Part shown: positions 15,847 through 24,594 of the stretch, in pieces
How positions within the stretch are numbered: position 1 is the stretch's first letter
How the letters are laid out: the number at the start of each line of letters is the position of its first letter
Source: a virus
DNA length: 41,704 nucleotides
Reading direction: 5' to 3' (one strand)
IMG/VR virus record: IMGVR_UViG_3300035074_000089
Span: 1-41,704 of that record
Translations under genes and position numbers: made by a program
Notes under the pieces: model-generated
Databases searched by the model: none
What the model saw: only the letters and a program-made list of their open reading frames with translations
What the model was told of the DNA's origin: nothing

Positions 15847-16182
15847 CTATCCGCCGATCTTGCGCGTGACGCCGATCATGATCCAGCGGCGCGCCTTGTC
15901 CGGCACGGCGACGGATTCGATCGACCACTCGGCGCCAGAGAGCCGCAGGCGGTCGGCGACGGTGATCGTTCTGTTTTGGGCGCAGTCATAGATGGTGAGC
16001 TGGCCGTGCTCTTGGTCTTCCGCGAGGCCTGCCTCCGCGGCCTTGACCGCAGAGATTTGCGCAAAGCCCGCGCGAGTCGTGAAGGCGTCGACAAAGTCGC
16101 CGCGCGGCACGCCGCCGGGATCGTCCGCAAGCACCTCTCGGCGCCGGATGGTGACGGCATAGCGCATGCGTCCGGCGAGCAT
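15847..16182 (-). CDS. head-tail adaptor, RcGTA gp7-like
   Basis: 111 aa, the typical length of the phage_H_T_join family (PF05521). Motifs: RMRYAVTIRRREVLADDPGG at the N-terminus, FTTRAGFAQISAVKAAE in the middle, LTIYDCAQNRTITVADRLRL and a C-terminal RRWIMIGVTRKI strand. It forms the stopper/adaptor ring under the connector. Confidence 0.88.
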   Translation of the reverse strand: MLAGRMRYAVTIRRREVLADDPGGVPRGDFVDAFTTRAGFAQISAVKAAEAGLAEDQEHGQLTIYDCAQNRTITVADRLRLSGAEWSIESVAVPDKARRWIMIGVTRKIGG

Positions 16183-16192
16183 CGCCCTGCCC

Positions 16193-16834
16193 TCACGTGT
16201 TCGGCGCGCGGAACGGGCCGACGAGCGCCTCGACGCCGAGCGGCACCTCCTGCAGCGCGGCGCCGAAGCCCGACACCGCCTCGCGGTTCTGGTAGAGATG
16301 CGAGATCATCAGCAGCGCAGCCTGACGGATCGGCGCCGGCACGAAATCGGGCGTCGCGCCATAGCCCAGCGTCATGGTGATCTTCCACGCCTCCTCATCC
16401 GTATCGACCCGCGGCCAAGCGACGCCGGTCGCGAGACGCACGAAGGTCAGCTCTTTCGAGATGCGGCGCTTGACCCATTGCCCGGTCGCGAGCGTCTGAT
16501 AGGCGCCATCCAGCAAATATTCGACGCTGTCGATCGAGACGAGCGGCGCGCGATCGAGCAGAAAACCGGTCATGGGTGGGAAGCCGCGCAAGCGCGGATC
16601 GAAAGGCGGCGCTGATTGCGTCGGCCCCGGCGCCGCATATTCCCAAACCTGATTGAGCAGCGGCCGGCCGATGATCCCATGCTCGAGATCGAGATGCGCG
16701 GTCGCCACATCGAGCAATGCGGTCAGCAACGCATCATCGTCGCCGAAATCGACCGTGTTCGTCTGCGCCTTCGCCTGGCCGAGCGAGACGATCGGCGTCG
16801 ACGAGCGCGAGACGAGGCTATAGACGCCGGTCAT
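16193..16834 (-). CDS. head-tail connector, phiE125 gp8 / RcGTA gp6-like
   Basis: 213 aa. The N-terminal ISLGQAK-type motif is here VSLGQAKAQTNTVDFGDDDALL (residues 17-38), the helical connector region typical of the family. HPRLRGF-like DPRLRGFPPMTGFLLDRAPLVS and a C-terminal QAALLMISHLYQNREAV helix follow. The protein builds the ring between portal and adaptor. Start ATG 16834 lies 3 nt after the coiled-coil gene stop. Confidence 0.87.
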   Translation of the reverse strand: MTGVYSLVSRSSTPIVSLGQAKAQTNTVDFGDDDALLTALLDVATAHLDLEHGIIGRPLLNQVWEYAAPGPTQSAPPFDPRLRGFPPMTGFLLDRAPLVSIDSVEYLLDGAYQTLATGQWVKRRISKELTFVRLATGVAWPRVDTDEEAWKITMTLGYGATPDFVPAPIRQAALLMISHLYQNREAVSGFGAALQEVPLGVEALVGPFRAPNT

Positions 16835-16837
16835 GGG

Positions 16838-17305
16838 TCAGGGCGCCGGAACGGCGGGTTTGGCCACGAGCTGCTCGGCGAGCGCCTCGGCCTGGCGCTT
16901 GAACTCGTCGCGCTCATCCTCGACGGCTTTCATCCGCATCGCCGTCGCGACCTTGTATTTTTCGAAGGTCTCGACGACGGCGTTCGTCTGCGTGCGCGCC
17001 GCCTCGGCGGCCTTGCGATGGACGTCGGCCTCCGCGGTCGCGCCCTGCTTCTCCTTGGCCGCCGCCGCGAGCTTGCCCGAAAGCTCGGTGACCTGTTTGG
17101 CGAGGCCGTCGCGCTCCGCCGACGCGCCGGCGAGGGCCTCGGAAAGCTCGGCGACGCGCGCCGCGGCGAGATCCGCCTCCGGCGCTTCGATCGCGAGCCC
17201 GGCCGCGATCCATTCGCGCGCAACATTTTCCGGGCGATCGACGAGATCGCCCGGAAGATGCGATTCATTTTCGCCGGCGACGCCGGTCAGCAGCTTGATT
17301 CTCAT
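16838..17305 (-). CDS. coiled-coil protein after capsid gene, unknown
   Basis: 155 aa. Start ATG at 17305 with AGGA at suitable distance; a longer frame to 17359 lacks a site. The first 40 residues (MRIKLLTGVAGENESHLPG, LVDRPENVAREWIAAGLA) are a compact domain found next to capsid genes in related phages. From about 45 to 145 a long Ala/Glu/Lys heptad-rich coiled coil follows (KQVTELSGKLAAAAKEKQG). The N-terminal motif may bind the head surface, as in head-fibre base domains, with the coiled coil as a stalk. This is inference; no function is known to me. Confidence 0.75.
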   Translation of the reverse strand: MRIKLLTGVAGENESHLPGDLVDRPENVAREWIAAGLAIEAPEADLAAARVAELSEALAGASAERDGLAKQVTELSGKLAAAAKEKQGATAEADVHRKAAEAARTQTNAVVETFEKYKVATAMRMKAVEDERDEFKRQAEALAEQLVAKPAVPAP

Positions 17306-17378
17306 TCGCGTGATTCCTGCGAAGATGGTTGCGCACGGACAATTCGCGCTCGCCCGCACCCGCGCGAGCGCCTGGCCG

Positions 17379-18668
17379 TCAGGTCGCTGATTGCTGCAGC
17401 ACGCGGATCGATTCCCACGCCGAGGTGGTGGCGTTCTTGGCGTCGATCATGCGGCCGTCCGCGCGCGCCCAGGCGAGGAAGCCGACCTGCGCCTTCTTCG
17501 CATAGACGGAGTCAGTGAAGCGCAGGATGAGCACGTCCATCACGTCGCGGATCATATATTTGCTGAAATCTCCGAAGGCCACGCTCTTCGAATTGGCGGC
17601 TAGATCGGCCATGTGCTGATTGATGACGATCGGCTTTCCCTCGATCATATAGCCGGTCGCATTGCCGCCGCTGAAGGCAGATTCGAGCGAGGGCAGGAAC
17701 AGTGGCCGGTTGTTCGCGTCCTTGAGCTTCTTGATCACTTTCCAGGTCTTGTCGTTCATCATCCATGCGCAGCTCGCCGACGCACGATAGGCCGGATCGA
17801 CGGAATGATAGAGCTCCTGGAAGAAGTCGTAGGAAAGCGACGTGGTGTTGCCCGTCGGCGCCGTGTAGCCAACTGAGGCCGCAGTGATGACGCCCTGCGG
17901 CTGTCCCGTGCCCGTGCCGGTCGTGAACTTGCGATTCTGACCGCGGGCAATGCGGGTCGCCAAGGCCCGCAGCACGATCGATTCCACATCGACCGCCGCA
18001 TCCTGCAGGATCTCCATCGAGACCGGAATCGTCTTCGACGAGAATTTGTGGGCGCCGATGCTGACCGAATCGAAGGCCAGATCGTCATCGCTCGCCGTAA
18101 CGCCCTCGGCGACCATCTCGCCTTCGGCGGTCGTGTCGTCGATCGTGCCCCAGGTGAACGGCTGGCCGCCCGCGGTGGGGAAAATCCAGGCGACCTGGCG
18201 CATGCCGCCATAGGCCTTGAGGAACTCCAGCACGGTCGGCATGACGAGGGTCGGAACGAGCACGCCGCCGGTCGCGGAGGAGCCTTCCGCGACGTTCATG
18301 ATGCGATGGCGATTCCCCGGATCGGCGGCAGAGACGAGGGCCGCCTCCTCCGGGTTGAGCGCGGCGACGCCGCGCGCCAGCGCCTTCACGAAGGCGGCCC
18401 GCGCCTGTTTGACGAGATGCGTATTCTCGTCGACGCTCTTGCCGTTCTCGTTCGCCGCAGCGCGGGCGTTGAATTCGGTCACCTCGTCGGCGGTGAGCCT
18501 GGTGAGATTCTGTATTCGGATGATCTGTCCATCGATAAGCTCTATCTCCTTCAGAACATCATCCGCCTTGGCCTCGACCTCCTTGGTGTAGCTCGCAGAT
18601 TCGATGAGCCCCTTATATTCGGTGACCTTGCGGGCGCGATCCTCGCGCAGTTTGTTCAATGCGGCCAT
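17379..18668 (-). CDS. major capsid protein, HK97 fold
   Basis: 429 aa, strong ribosome binding site (gaggagctgacaATG). Residues 1 to about 100 form a helical, charged delta/scaffold domain, expected to be removed by the adjacent protease. The HK97 core follows: GGVLVPTLVMPTVLEFLKAYGGMRQVA (residues about 139-165, key pattern GG-LVP), KFSSKTIPVSMEILQDA, ARGQNRKFTTGTGTGQPQG and MMNDKTWKVIKKLKD with the G-loop and P-domain patterns. The lysine/asparagine pair needed for HK97-type cross-linking cannot be assigned by eye. Forms the T-number shell; gene order matches RcGTA g4-g5. Confidence 0.95.
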   Translation of the reverse strand: MAALNKLREDRARKVTEYKGLIESASYTKEVEAKADDVLKEIELIDGQIIRIQNLTRLTADEVTEFNARAAANENGKSVDENTHLVKQARAAFVKALARGVAALNPEEAALVSAADPGNRHRIMNVAEGSSATGGVLVPTLVMPTVLEFLKAYGGMRQVAWIFPTAGGQPFTWGTIDDTTAEGEMVAEGVTASDDDLAFDSVSIGAHKFSSKTIPVSMEILQDAAVDVESIVLRALATRIARGQNRKFTTGTGTGQPQGVITAASVGYTAPTGNTTSLSYDFFQELYHSVDPAYRASASCAWMMNDKTWKVIKKLKDANNRPLFLPSLESAFSGGNATGYMIEGKPIVINQHMADLAANSKSVAFGDFSKYMIRDVMDVLILRFTDSVYAKKAQVGFLAWARADGRMIDAKNATTSAWESIRVLQQSAT

Positions 18669-18737
18669 TGTCAGCTCCTCTTGGGGAGAGTGAACCCCGT
18701 GAAGGGGCGAGTTCCCCGAACGGGGAAGGGCGGGAAA

Positions 18738-19535
18738 TCAGGCGCCGAGCTGGAAGAGCTTCAGCATGCGGGCGTGGCGCTCGCGAGAGGCCTGCAGGGC
18801 CTCGGCGAAGGGATCGGATTTCGGAGGCTCTGGCTTTTGCGGCGCGAGCAGCGCTTGCGGCGGATGCTTATAGGCGGAGAGATCGAAGCGCTTGAGATTC
18901 TGCGGCTGCGGCGCGCGCGCGGCGAGGCGGTCGCAGAACTTCATCTCGACGCATTTCTCGGCGTTGAGCCAGGTCTCCGCGGCCATCATGGCGAGCAGCT
19001 CATCGACCGCCACGCCCGTCCGCGACGAATATTGCGCGGCGATGGAATCGCGGATGGCGCGCAGCATCTCGGCCGTGCGCTCCATCTCCTCATCGTCGCC
19101 CCAGGCGAGCGTCGTCGGATTGTGGATCATCGCGAAGCCGCCGGGCGCGATCTCGATCTCGTCTCCGGCGAGCATCAGGACCGATGCGGCCGAGCAGGCC
19201 TGGCCGTCGACATGGGCGATGACGCGGGCCGGATGTTGCTCGAGCGCCGTCTTGATCGCCTGCGCCTCGAACACCATGCCGCCAGGCGAATGAATGCGCA
19301 GGTGAATCGTGCCGACATTCAGCGCGGCGATCCCGCGCACGATGTCCTCGGTCTCCGGCTGATCCCATCCGCCGATGACGCCATAGACATAGATCGTCGC
19401 CTCCTCGCCGTCGCGATCGGGATCGAAACGCGGGTCGCTGTCGTCGTCGCCATCCCAATCGGGATCGAAGCCCCGGATGATCTTCGGCTTGCGGCCGGGG
19501 CCATTGGCGGCGAGCAGTCTCAACAGGCGGCGCAT
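18738..19535 (-). CDS. ClpP-type prohead protease
   Basis: 265 aa from ATG 19535; an alternative GTG at 19544 would overlap the portal stop (GTGA). ClpP fold signatures: IYVYGVIGGWD strand, IHLRIHSPGGMVFEA (77-91), catalytic Ser115 in GQACSAASVLML and His138 in MIHNP. Such proteases mature the prohead by cutting the scaffold domain of the capsid protein, whose gene is next. The N-terminal acidic Asp-rich stretch (DPDWDGDDDSDP) and the Pro/Lys C-terminus are extra to the ClpP core. Confidence 0.92.
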   Translation of the reverse strand: MRRLLRLLAANGPGRKPKIIRGFDPDWDGDDDSDPRFDPDRDGEEATIYVYGVIGGWDQPETEDIVRGIAALNVGTIHLRIHSPGGMVFEAQAIKTALEQHPARVIAHVDGQACSAASVLMLAGDEIEIAPGGFAMIHNPTTLAWGDDEEMERTAEMLRAIRDSIAAQYSSRTGVAVDELLAMMAAETWLNAEKCVEMKFCDRLAARAPQPQNLKRFDLSAYKHPPQALLAPQKPEPPKSDPFAEALQASRERHARMLKLFQLGA

Positions 19536-19540
19536 GGGCG

Positions 19541-20941
19541 TCACGTCCTCGGCTTGCGTTGACGGGAGGGTTTTGCGGCCTTCGCGTTCTCGGGCCGCGT
19601 GTTCTCGGGCTGAGGCTCGGGAGGCGCACCATCCTCCTGCGGCGGCCCGCCACTCTGGCCAATCAGCGCGGCGCCGCCGTTCCAACCGACGAGTTCGTCC
19701 GCCTTCGGATCGGATGACGGACCCATATTGAGCTTTTGCCTCACCTCATTCGGCGTCATGACGCCGGGGCCGTTGTTTCCGCCGAGCGCGAAGCGAAAGG
19801 CCTGCATGCGCGTCGTCAGATCGCCGCGCACGAATCCTTCACGGTCGAACTCGGCGACCTGGCCGTCTCGGATCAGCTTGTGATTGACCTCGTCCTCGAT
19901 CGCGCAGAGATGCGGTCCGAGCGTCATGTCGACGAACGCCTGGGTCTGTTCCTCGAGGCCCTTGCCGAAGCTCGTCGCCTTTTCGGTGAGGCCGACGAGA
20001 TGCGCCGGCACGCCGAAGACGCGCGTCGCAATGTCCTCGACCGAGAAGCGGCGCGTGTCGAGCAGCTGCGCGTCGGCGGCATTGATGCGGATCGATTCGA
20101 ACTTGCCGCCATTGGTGAACACAGCGGGGCCCGCGAAGCGATTCTCGCCGCCATGCTTCGCCATCCAATGATTGCGGATTTCGTCGGCCGTGTCCTTGCC
20201 CGCGCCGTTCGGAAAAGTGAGATAGCCGTCCGGCGTCGAGCCATTGTCGAAATAGGACTTCGCGAAGGCGTCGGCCGAAATGCCGATGCCGACGCTCATC
20301 GCATAGGCTGTGAGCGGCGACATGGCGCGGAAAATCTGCCAGATCGGGCTACCTGGAATATGCAGCACGTCATCCTGCGGCGCGACGACGAGGCGCCCAT
20401 CGTCGAGCGTCATCGTGTAGATTTGCATCGCGCGGCCGTCGACGCGATCGAGCCGGATTCCCGTCCTGGCCCAAGGCACATAATGCAGCTCGACCACCTC
20501 CAGCGAGCGGAAGGAGCGGCGCTCGATCCACGCGATTCCATTGCCGTTAAGCAGCATGTCCGACACGATCGAGCGCCAGAACATCGACGCGGAGAGCCGC
20601 GCGTTCGGCCGCCTGTCGATCATGACCGCGAGCGGCGATTTGCGGTCGCGCACGCGATGGCCGTCGGGCTGCTCATCGAAGAGCAGGAACGGCAGCATCG
20701 AGATGCAGCCGCCGATGAGACGGACGCAGCCATAGACGGCGCTGTGTGTGAGCGCCTTGTCGGCCGAGACGGCGTTCGGCGCCGTCCCGAACAGCTTTTC
20801 GAAGGCTAGCGGATCGGACAGCGGATAGGTCGCCGTCGTTCCCGCATTCTCGACCGCCCCGCGCAGCTCCCGCACCTCCTTCTCGAGGCGCAAGGTCTCG
20901 ATCTCACGCTTGAGCTGCGCGCGCTTTCCAAAGCCGAACAT
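19541..20941 (-). CDS. portal protein, HK97 family
   Basis: 466 aa from ATG 20941; open frame upstream mirrors the terminase end. Portal signatures: ALTHSAVYGCVRLIGGCIS (65-83), NARLSASMFWRSIVSDMLLNGN, IWQIFRAMSPLTAYAMSVG, FGVPAHLVGLTEKATSFG with the following EEQTQAFVDMTLGP. The N-terminus has a coiled coil (LKREIETLRLEKEVRELRG) and the C-terminus is a Pro/Lys-rich tail. Twelve copies form the ring through which DNA is packaged. Confidence 0.95.
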   Translation of the reverse strand: MFGFGKRAQLKREIETLRLEKEVRELRGAVENAGTTATYPLSDPLAFEKLFGTAPNAVSADKALTHSAVYGCVRLIGGCISMLPFLLFDEQPDGHRVRDRKSPLAVMIDRRPNARLSASMFWRSIVSDMLLNGNGIAWIERRSFRSLEVVELHYVPWARTGIRLDRVDGRAMQIYTMTLDDGRLVVAPQDDVLHIPGSPIWQIFRAMSPLTAYAMSVGIGISADAFAKSYFDNGSTPDGYLTFPNGAGKDTADEIRNHWMAKHGGENRFAGPAVFTNGGKFESIRINAADAQLLDTRRFSVEDIATRVFGVPAHLVGLTEKATSFGKGLEEQTQAFVDMTLGPHLCAIEDEVNHKLIRDGQVAEFDREGFVRGDLTTRMQAFRFALGGNNGPGVMTPNEVRQKLNMGPSSDPKADELVGWNGGAALIGQSGGPPQEDGAPPEPQPENTRPENAKAAKPSRQRKPRT

Positions 20942-20949
20942 CGAGGCCT

Positions 20950-22734
20950 TCAATAGTCGAGGAAGCCGGAGCCGGCGGGTTCGGCGGTGAGAACGGCCAC
21001 ATTGGTGGTGATCGCGGCGGCTATGCCGTCGATCTTCTCGCGCGAGGCCGCCTTGTCGGGCGCGAAATTCATGTTGCGGTCGAAACGCACCAGCGCGTTT
21101 TGCGCCATCCAACGCAGCACTGGGTGGCCGCCGTGATCGAGCAGGCCGGCGAAGACGAGGCGCTCGAAATCCTTCGACGATTCGCCGAGCGACGGAATGC
21201 CCTGGCGGACCTTGAGGAAGAGCTCGGCGGAGACGCCGTCCTTCTGCAGATCAGTGTAGAGCTTGGTCGCGTTCCACGGGTCATAGCCGATCGCCTGCAC
21301 GTCATAGAGCTCGAGGCCTTCGAGAATGGCCGCCTGCACATAGGACTGATCGACATAATCGCCGGGTGTCGCTTCGATCGCGCCCATTTTCAGCCAACGG
21401 TCATAGGCCACTCGGTCGCGCTTCGACCTGGCCTCGATATTGTCCGCCGGCACCCAGAAGCGCGCGACAAGGCGAGTTTTGTCGCCGGGCTCCTGCGGCG
21501 GGAACCACCAGATGAGCGCGGTGATGTCGATCGTCGACGAGATGTCGAAGCCGCCGAAGCATCGCCGGCCGCGCAGCTCTTTCGGAAAGGTCCGCCAGCC
21601 GTCCTTTGTGCCACAGGCGTCCCATTTCTTGATCGGGAGCCACCGCGAGACCGCCTCCACCCATTGGTTGAGGTGGTATCTGCGGAATGCGCTCTCGGCG
21701 CGGGGATTACCCTTCGCTGATCGCGCCTCGAGCCGCAGATAATGCAGCGTCGGCGAGAGGCCGAGATTGGGATTAGCCCGGCGCCAGACCTCCTCGTCTT
21801 GCCAGTCGTCATCCTCGCCAGCGGCGAACATGACGACGAGGGTCGAGGGCTCATAGAGGCCTTCGCCTTCATCCTCTCCGGCGATCGGCGGCGCGATCGG
21901 GCCGGCGAGGATCTTCTGGCTTTCATCGAACAGCTCCCAGCCGGTCGCTGCGCTCTTGAGCCCCGCCGTGCTTGCGAACAGCTCGATCGGCTGCAGGCGC
22001 GCGCCCATACCCTGGCGCAAAGTGTTGGCGAGCTCGCGCGAAATCCATTCGTGCATCTCGTCGCCGACGGTAACTGTCGGCGAGCGGCCGTGCTTGCCCT
22101 CCGCCTTGCCGGAGAGCAGCTCGAATTTGGCGCGGCGCTCCGGGATCCACAGGCTCTTGCCGAAGGTGACGACGCCGCCCTTCAGCTGGTCGCTCTGCGC
22201 GATGATCGCCTTCTGCTTGTCGAAGACGATCTTCGCCTGTTTCTCGTCGCGGGCGAAGACGAAGCCCTGTCCGCCGACGACGCCCTCGAGCGCCCAGAAC
22301 AGCAGCGCGAGAGCGGCGAGAAATTCGGATTTGCCGTTCTTTCTCGGGATCCAGAGCATGAGGCGGCGAAACAGCCGGACATGCTCGAAGCGCTTCGTGC
22401 GCGTTTGCGGGTCGACAACCTCGACCGGGATCTTCCAGCCGACGAGGAGACGGACCGTCACCTCCTCCCAGAAGGCGAGATAGAAGGGCGCGCCGGCGAA
22501 GCGGTCCTCGGTGAGGCGAAATACCTTCGGCCAGAGGTCGACGATCGCGTCGGCCTTGGTCGCGTCGAACCATGCGCCGGGGACGCGGGCGGCGCGGCGC
22601 CAGGCGATGCTCGGCCATTCCCAGCCGAGCGCGCTCGCCTTGGCGATCCACTCCGGCTCCGGCGCGAAGCGCTCGCCGGCGAGGCGCTGCAGCGTTGCCG
22701 CGCTGGCCTCTCCGGCCGGAAGCGCGAGGTCCAT
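20950..22734 (-). CDS. terL: terminase large subunit
   Basis: 594 aa. ATPase part: Walker A PRKNGKSE (residues 130-137) and Walker B VTVGDEMH (221-228). Nuclease part begins with FGGFDISSTIDITAL, where Asp397 is a likely metal ligand, and another acidic motif is in IGYDPWNATKL. This is the Terminase_1 (HK97/phiC31-like) type that pumps DNA into the prohead and cuts it. The stop is 8 nt before the portal start; the small subunit gene ends 6 nt upstream. Confidence 0.96.
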   Translation of the reverse strand: MDLALPAGEASAATLQRLAGERFAPEPEWIAKASALGWEWPSIAWRRAARVPGAWFDATKADAIVDLWPKVFRLTEDRFAGAPFYLAFWEEVTVRLLVGWKIPVEVVDPQTRTKRFEHVRLFRRLMLWIPRKNGKSEFLAALALLFWALEGVVGGQGFVFARDEKQAKIVFDKQKAIIAQSDQLKGGVVTFGKSLWIPERRAKFELLSGKAEGKHGRSPTVTVGDEMHEWISRELANTLRQGMGARLQPIELFASTAGLKSAATGWELFDESQKILAGPIAPPIAGEDEGEGLYEPSTLVVMFAAGEDDDWQDEEVWRRANPNLGLSPTLHYLRLEARSAKGNPRAESAFRRYHLNQWVEAVSRWLPIKKWDACGTKDGWRTFPKELRGRRCFGGFDISSTIDITALIWWFPPQEPGDKTRLVARFWVPADNIEARSKRDRVAYDRWLKMGAIEATPGDYVDQSYVQAAILEGLELYDVQAIGYDPWNATKLYTDLQKDGVSAELFLKVRQGIPSLGESSKDFERLVFAGLLDHGGHPVLRWMAQNALVRFDRNMNFAPDKAASREKIDGIAAAITTNVAVLTAEPAGSGFLDY

Positions 22735-22740
22735 GCACGA

Positions 22741-23364
22741 TCACTGATAGGTGCCGGGCGGAGGCGAGTCGAAGCGGTTGGCGATTCCGATGACGCTGTC
22801 GTCTTTGCCGGCCGGATCTTTGGCGGGTTCGCCGGTCTCGGGGCCGGGGCGGTCCGGAAAGAGGCCGCCGTTGAAGCCGCCGGCCTGCTTGCCGATGAGG
22901 TCGAGGCGATCGAGAGGAGTGAGCCCGAAGCGCTTGCTGAACTCGAGGATGAATTTGACCGCCGTGTCGCGGCGATCGACGGCTGGATTGTTCCGCGGCA
23001 TGCGGTCGCCGGAGACGGTTTTGACGAGGCGGCTGAAGCCGTTCTTGTTGATGTCCGCCTGCGCGGCGACGAAGTCCGCGTAATAGACGCAGAAGATCGC
23101 GAAGGAATGGCGATCGAGCGCGGCGAAGAGGTTCAGTTTCTGGAGGCGCGGAGCGTAGTCGCGCCAGATGGTGAGCGCCGGGAGGAGTCGGGCGTCGTTC
23201 AGCAGCGCGGGCGGCCCGAGGGCGTCGTCGGACTCGGCGGGGGCGGCGGCGAGCAGCTCGGCGAGAGCCTCGGCCTCGGCGATCTGGCGATCGGTCTTCG
23301 ACCGCCGCTTGCCGGGATAGCCCTTCGCCGCCTGCATCTCGGCCGGGTCGCGTCTCCGTCCCAT
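22741..23364 (-). CDS. terS: terminase small subunit, P27 family
   Basis: 207 aa. Start ATG 23364 after GGAGGGTAGAGAAAGAGTT. The N-terminal AAKGYPGKRRSKTDRQ motif and the central ALDRHSFAIFCVYYADFVAAQADI match phage terminase small subunits of the P27 family (PF05119). The C-terminal part includes FGLTPLDRLDLIGKQ. It recognises the packaging site and recruits TerL. Confidence 0.9.
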   Translation of the reverse strand: MGRRRDPAEMQAAKGYPGKRRSKTDRQIAEAEALAELLAAAPAESDDALGPPALLNDARLLPALTIWRDYAPRLQKLNLFAALDRHSFAIFCVYYADFVAAQADINKNGFSRLVKTVSGDRMPRNNPAVDRRDTAVKFILEFSKRFGLTPLDRLDLIGKQAGGFNGGLFPDRPGPETGEPAKDPAGKDDSVIGIANRFDSPPPGTYQ

Positions 23365-23494
23365 AACTCTTTCTCTACCCTCCAAAAAAAACTTTCCGCG
23401 AATTTCGCGGCGATTCACGCTGGCTTGAGCGACCGGTCGCGGCGGGATTCCGGTGAAGATTTGCCGCCCCCTGGGGGGCCGGGCTGCGGCGGCG

Positions 23495-23845
23495 TCAGGG
23501 GCGGCGCGCGGCGGCTTCCTCGCGCTGTTTGGCGCGGTTGTGGTGCCACTCGCACAGGCTCTGCAGCGCGCCGTTCCAGAACTTCTCCGGGTCGCCGCGA
23601 TGCGGTTCGATGTGATCGGCGACCGTCGCCGCCGTCACCACGCCCTCGGCCTGGCACATCCGGCATAACGGCTCGGCAGCGAGCTGTGCCTTGCTCTTGG
23701 CGCGCCATCGGCGCAGCCCATACCAGGAGCGCCAGCGTGCGGCGTCACGGCGGCGGCGCTCATAGTCCGCGTCACTCTGCGGCCGCGCGCCCTCGGCGAT
23801 CGGCGGCGCGCCCGGACGACGGGCGAGCTTGGGGGCTTTGGGCAA
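23495..23845 (-). CDS. HNH endonuclease beside terminase
   Basis: 116 aa. A complete HNH/zinc motif is present: CRMC (61-64), VADHIEPH (75-82, catalytic His78), FWN (89-91) and LCEWHHNRAK (97-106). Such HNH proteins next to TerS/TerL genes are needed for specific DNA cleavage in HK97-like packaging. The only start reaching a sensible N-terminus (MPKAPKL) is a TTG at 23845 without a clear ribosome binding site. An ATG at 23876 is in another frame, so the exact start is uncertain. Confidence 0.88.
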   Translation of the reverse strand: MPKAPKLARRPGAPPIAEGARPQSDADYERRRRDAARWRSWYGLRRWRAKSKAQLAAEPLCRMCQAEGVVTAATVADHIEPHRGDPEKFWNGALQSLCEWHHNRAKQREEAAARRP

Positions 23846-23907
23846 AGGAGTCGAGCGCCTGTCGCTGGAGGCTCATAGCTTCGCACTTCTCGTCTTTGAC
23901 GGGTCCG

Positions 23908-24543
23908 TCACGCTTGCCCCTCGGACGCCTGCGGCATAGCACCAGGGCTCGCGTCTCCGGCTTTCGTGCGCATGGGCGCCGGAGAACCATCTCGTTCGGA
24001 TCGTGTCTCTCGCCCCATCGGACGCACGTCGCTCATCGCGCAGCGTTGCACCAGGGGATCGAGATAGCTCGACTCGATTGCCAAGCATCCGAATGAATCG
24101 AGTCCTATCTTCACGACGCGCCCGTCGTCAACCGACTTCACGACGCCTTCGCGTCCGGCGAGCGGACCCGCATTGACGCGAACGCGCATGCCGCTCTCGA
24201 ACGCGAGCCCGCGCCGATCGACGATCGGCTTGCCGAACATCAGGAAATCCATCCATTCGTCAGGCACGATCGCCGGCTCGTCATCGCCCGCGCGCTTCAG
24301 AAATCCACGCACGCCGGTCTCTGTGGATATCGTGAAACGCATGCTCGCCGTGAGCTCGACGCGCAGAAACAGGTAGCGCCCGAATCGCGGGACGGATCGA
24401 CAGCGTCGCCCGCGCAGCCCGCCATCGCGCAGCGTCGTCGTCACCTTCCGCATCGGCCGCCACACGTCATAGCCGACATGGGCGAGCTTGCGGCAAACAT
24501 CGAAGTCCTTCCCCGGATAGCATTCCACGACATACCAGCTCAT
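23908..24543 (-). CDS. NusG-like transcription elongation factor
   Basis: 211 aa. Start ATG 24543 follows GGAGAG (gggcggagagacgATG). Residues 1-80 match the NusG N-terminal (NGN) domain: WYVVECYPGKDFDV at the start and RFGRYLFLRVEL at 53-64. A KOW domain is at about 117-150 (GMRVRVNAGPLAGREGVVKSV). A 40-residue unstructured tail follows. NusG/RfaH/UpxY-type proteins bind RNA polymerase and suppress or modulate termination. The gene is the last before HNH and terminase, the place where lambdoid phages carry the late antiterminator, so it probably lets polymerase run into the 22-kb late operon (inference). It does not resemble the host's full-length NusG closely enough to be a simple copy. Confidence 0.87.
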   Translation of the reverse strand: MSWYVVECYPGKDFDVCRKLAHVGYDVWRPMRKVTTTLRDGGLRGRRCRSVPRFGRYLFLRVELTASMRFTISTETGVRGFLKRAGDDEPAIVPDEWMDFLMFGKPIVDRRGLAFESGMRVRVNAGPLAGREGVVKSVDDGRVVKIGLDSFGCLAIESSYLDPLVQRCAMSDVRPMGRETRSERDGSPAPMRTKAGDASPGAMPQASEGQA

Positions 24544-24594
24544 CGTCTCTCCGCCCGTCCGAGCCCCGCCGATCGCCCTCACGCAACGCACTCC

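Noticed and set aside
23772-23876. ATG start at 23876 for the HNH gene
   Set aside because: It is one base out of frame with the HNH motifs; without a frameshift it gives a short Arg/Ala-rich peptide.
21742-24096. 784-aa plus-strand open frame
   Set aside because: Antisense of terminase large and small subunits and the HNH gene, whose catalytic motifs are clear.
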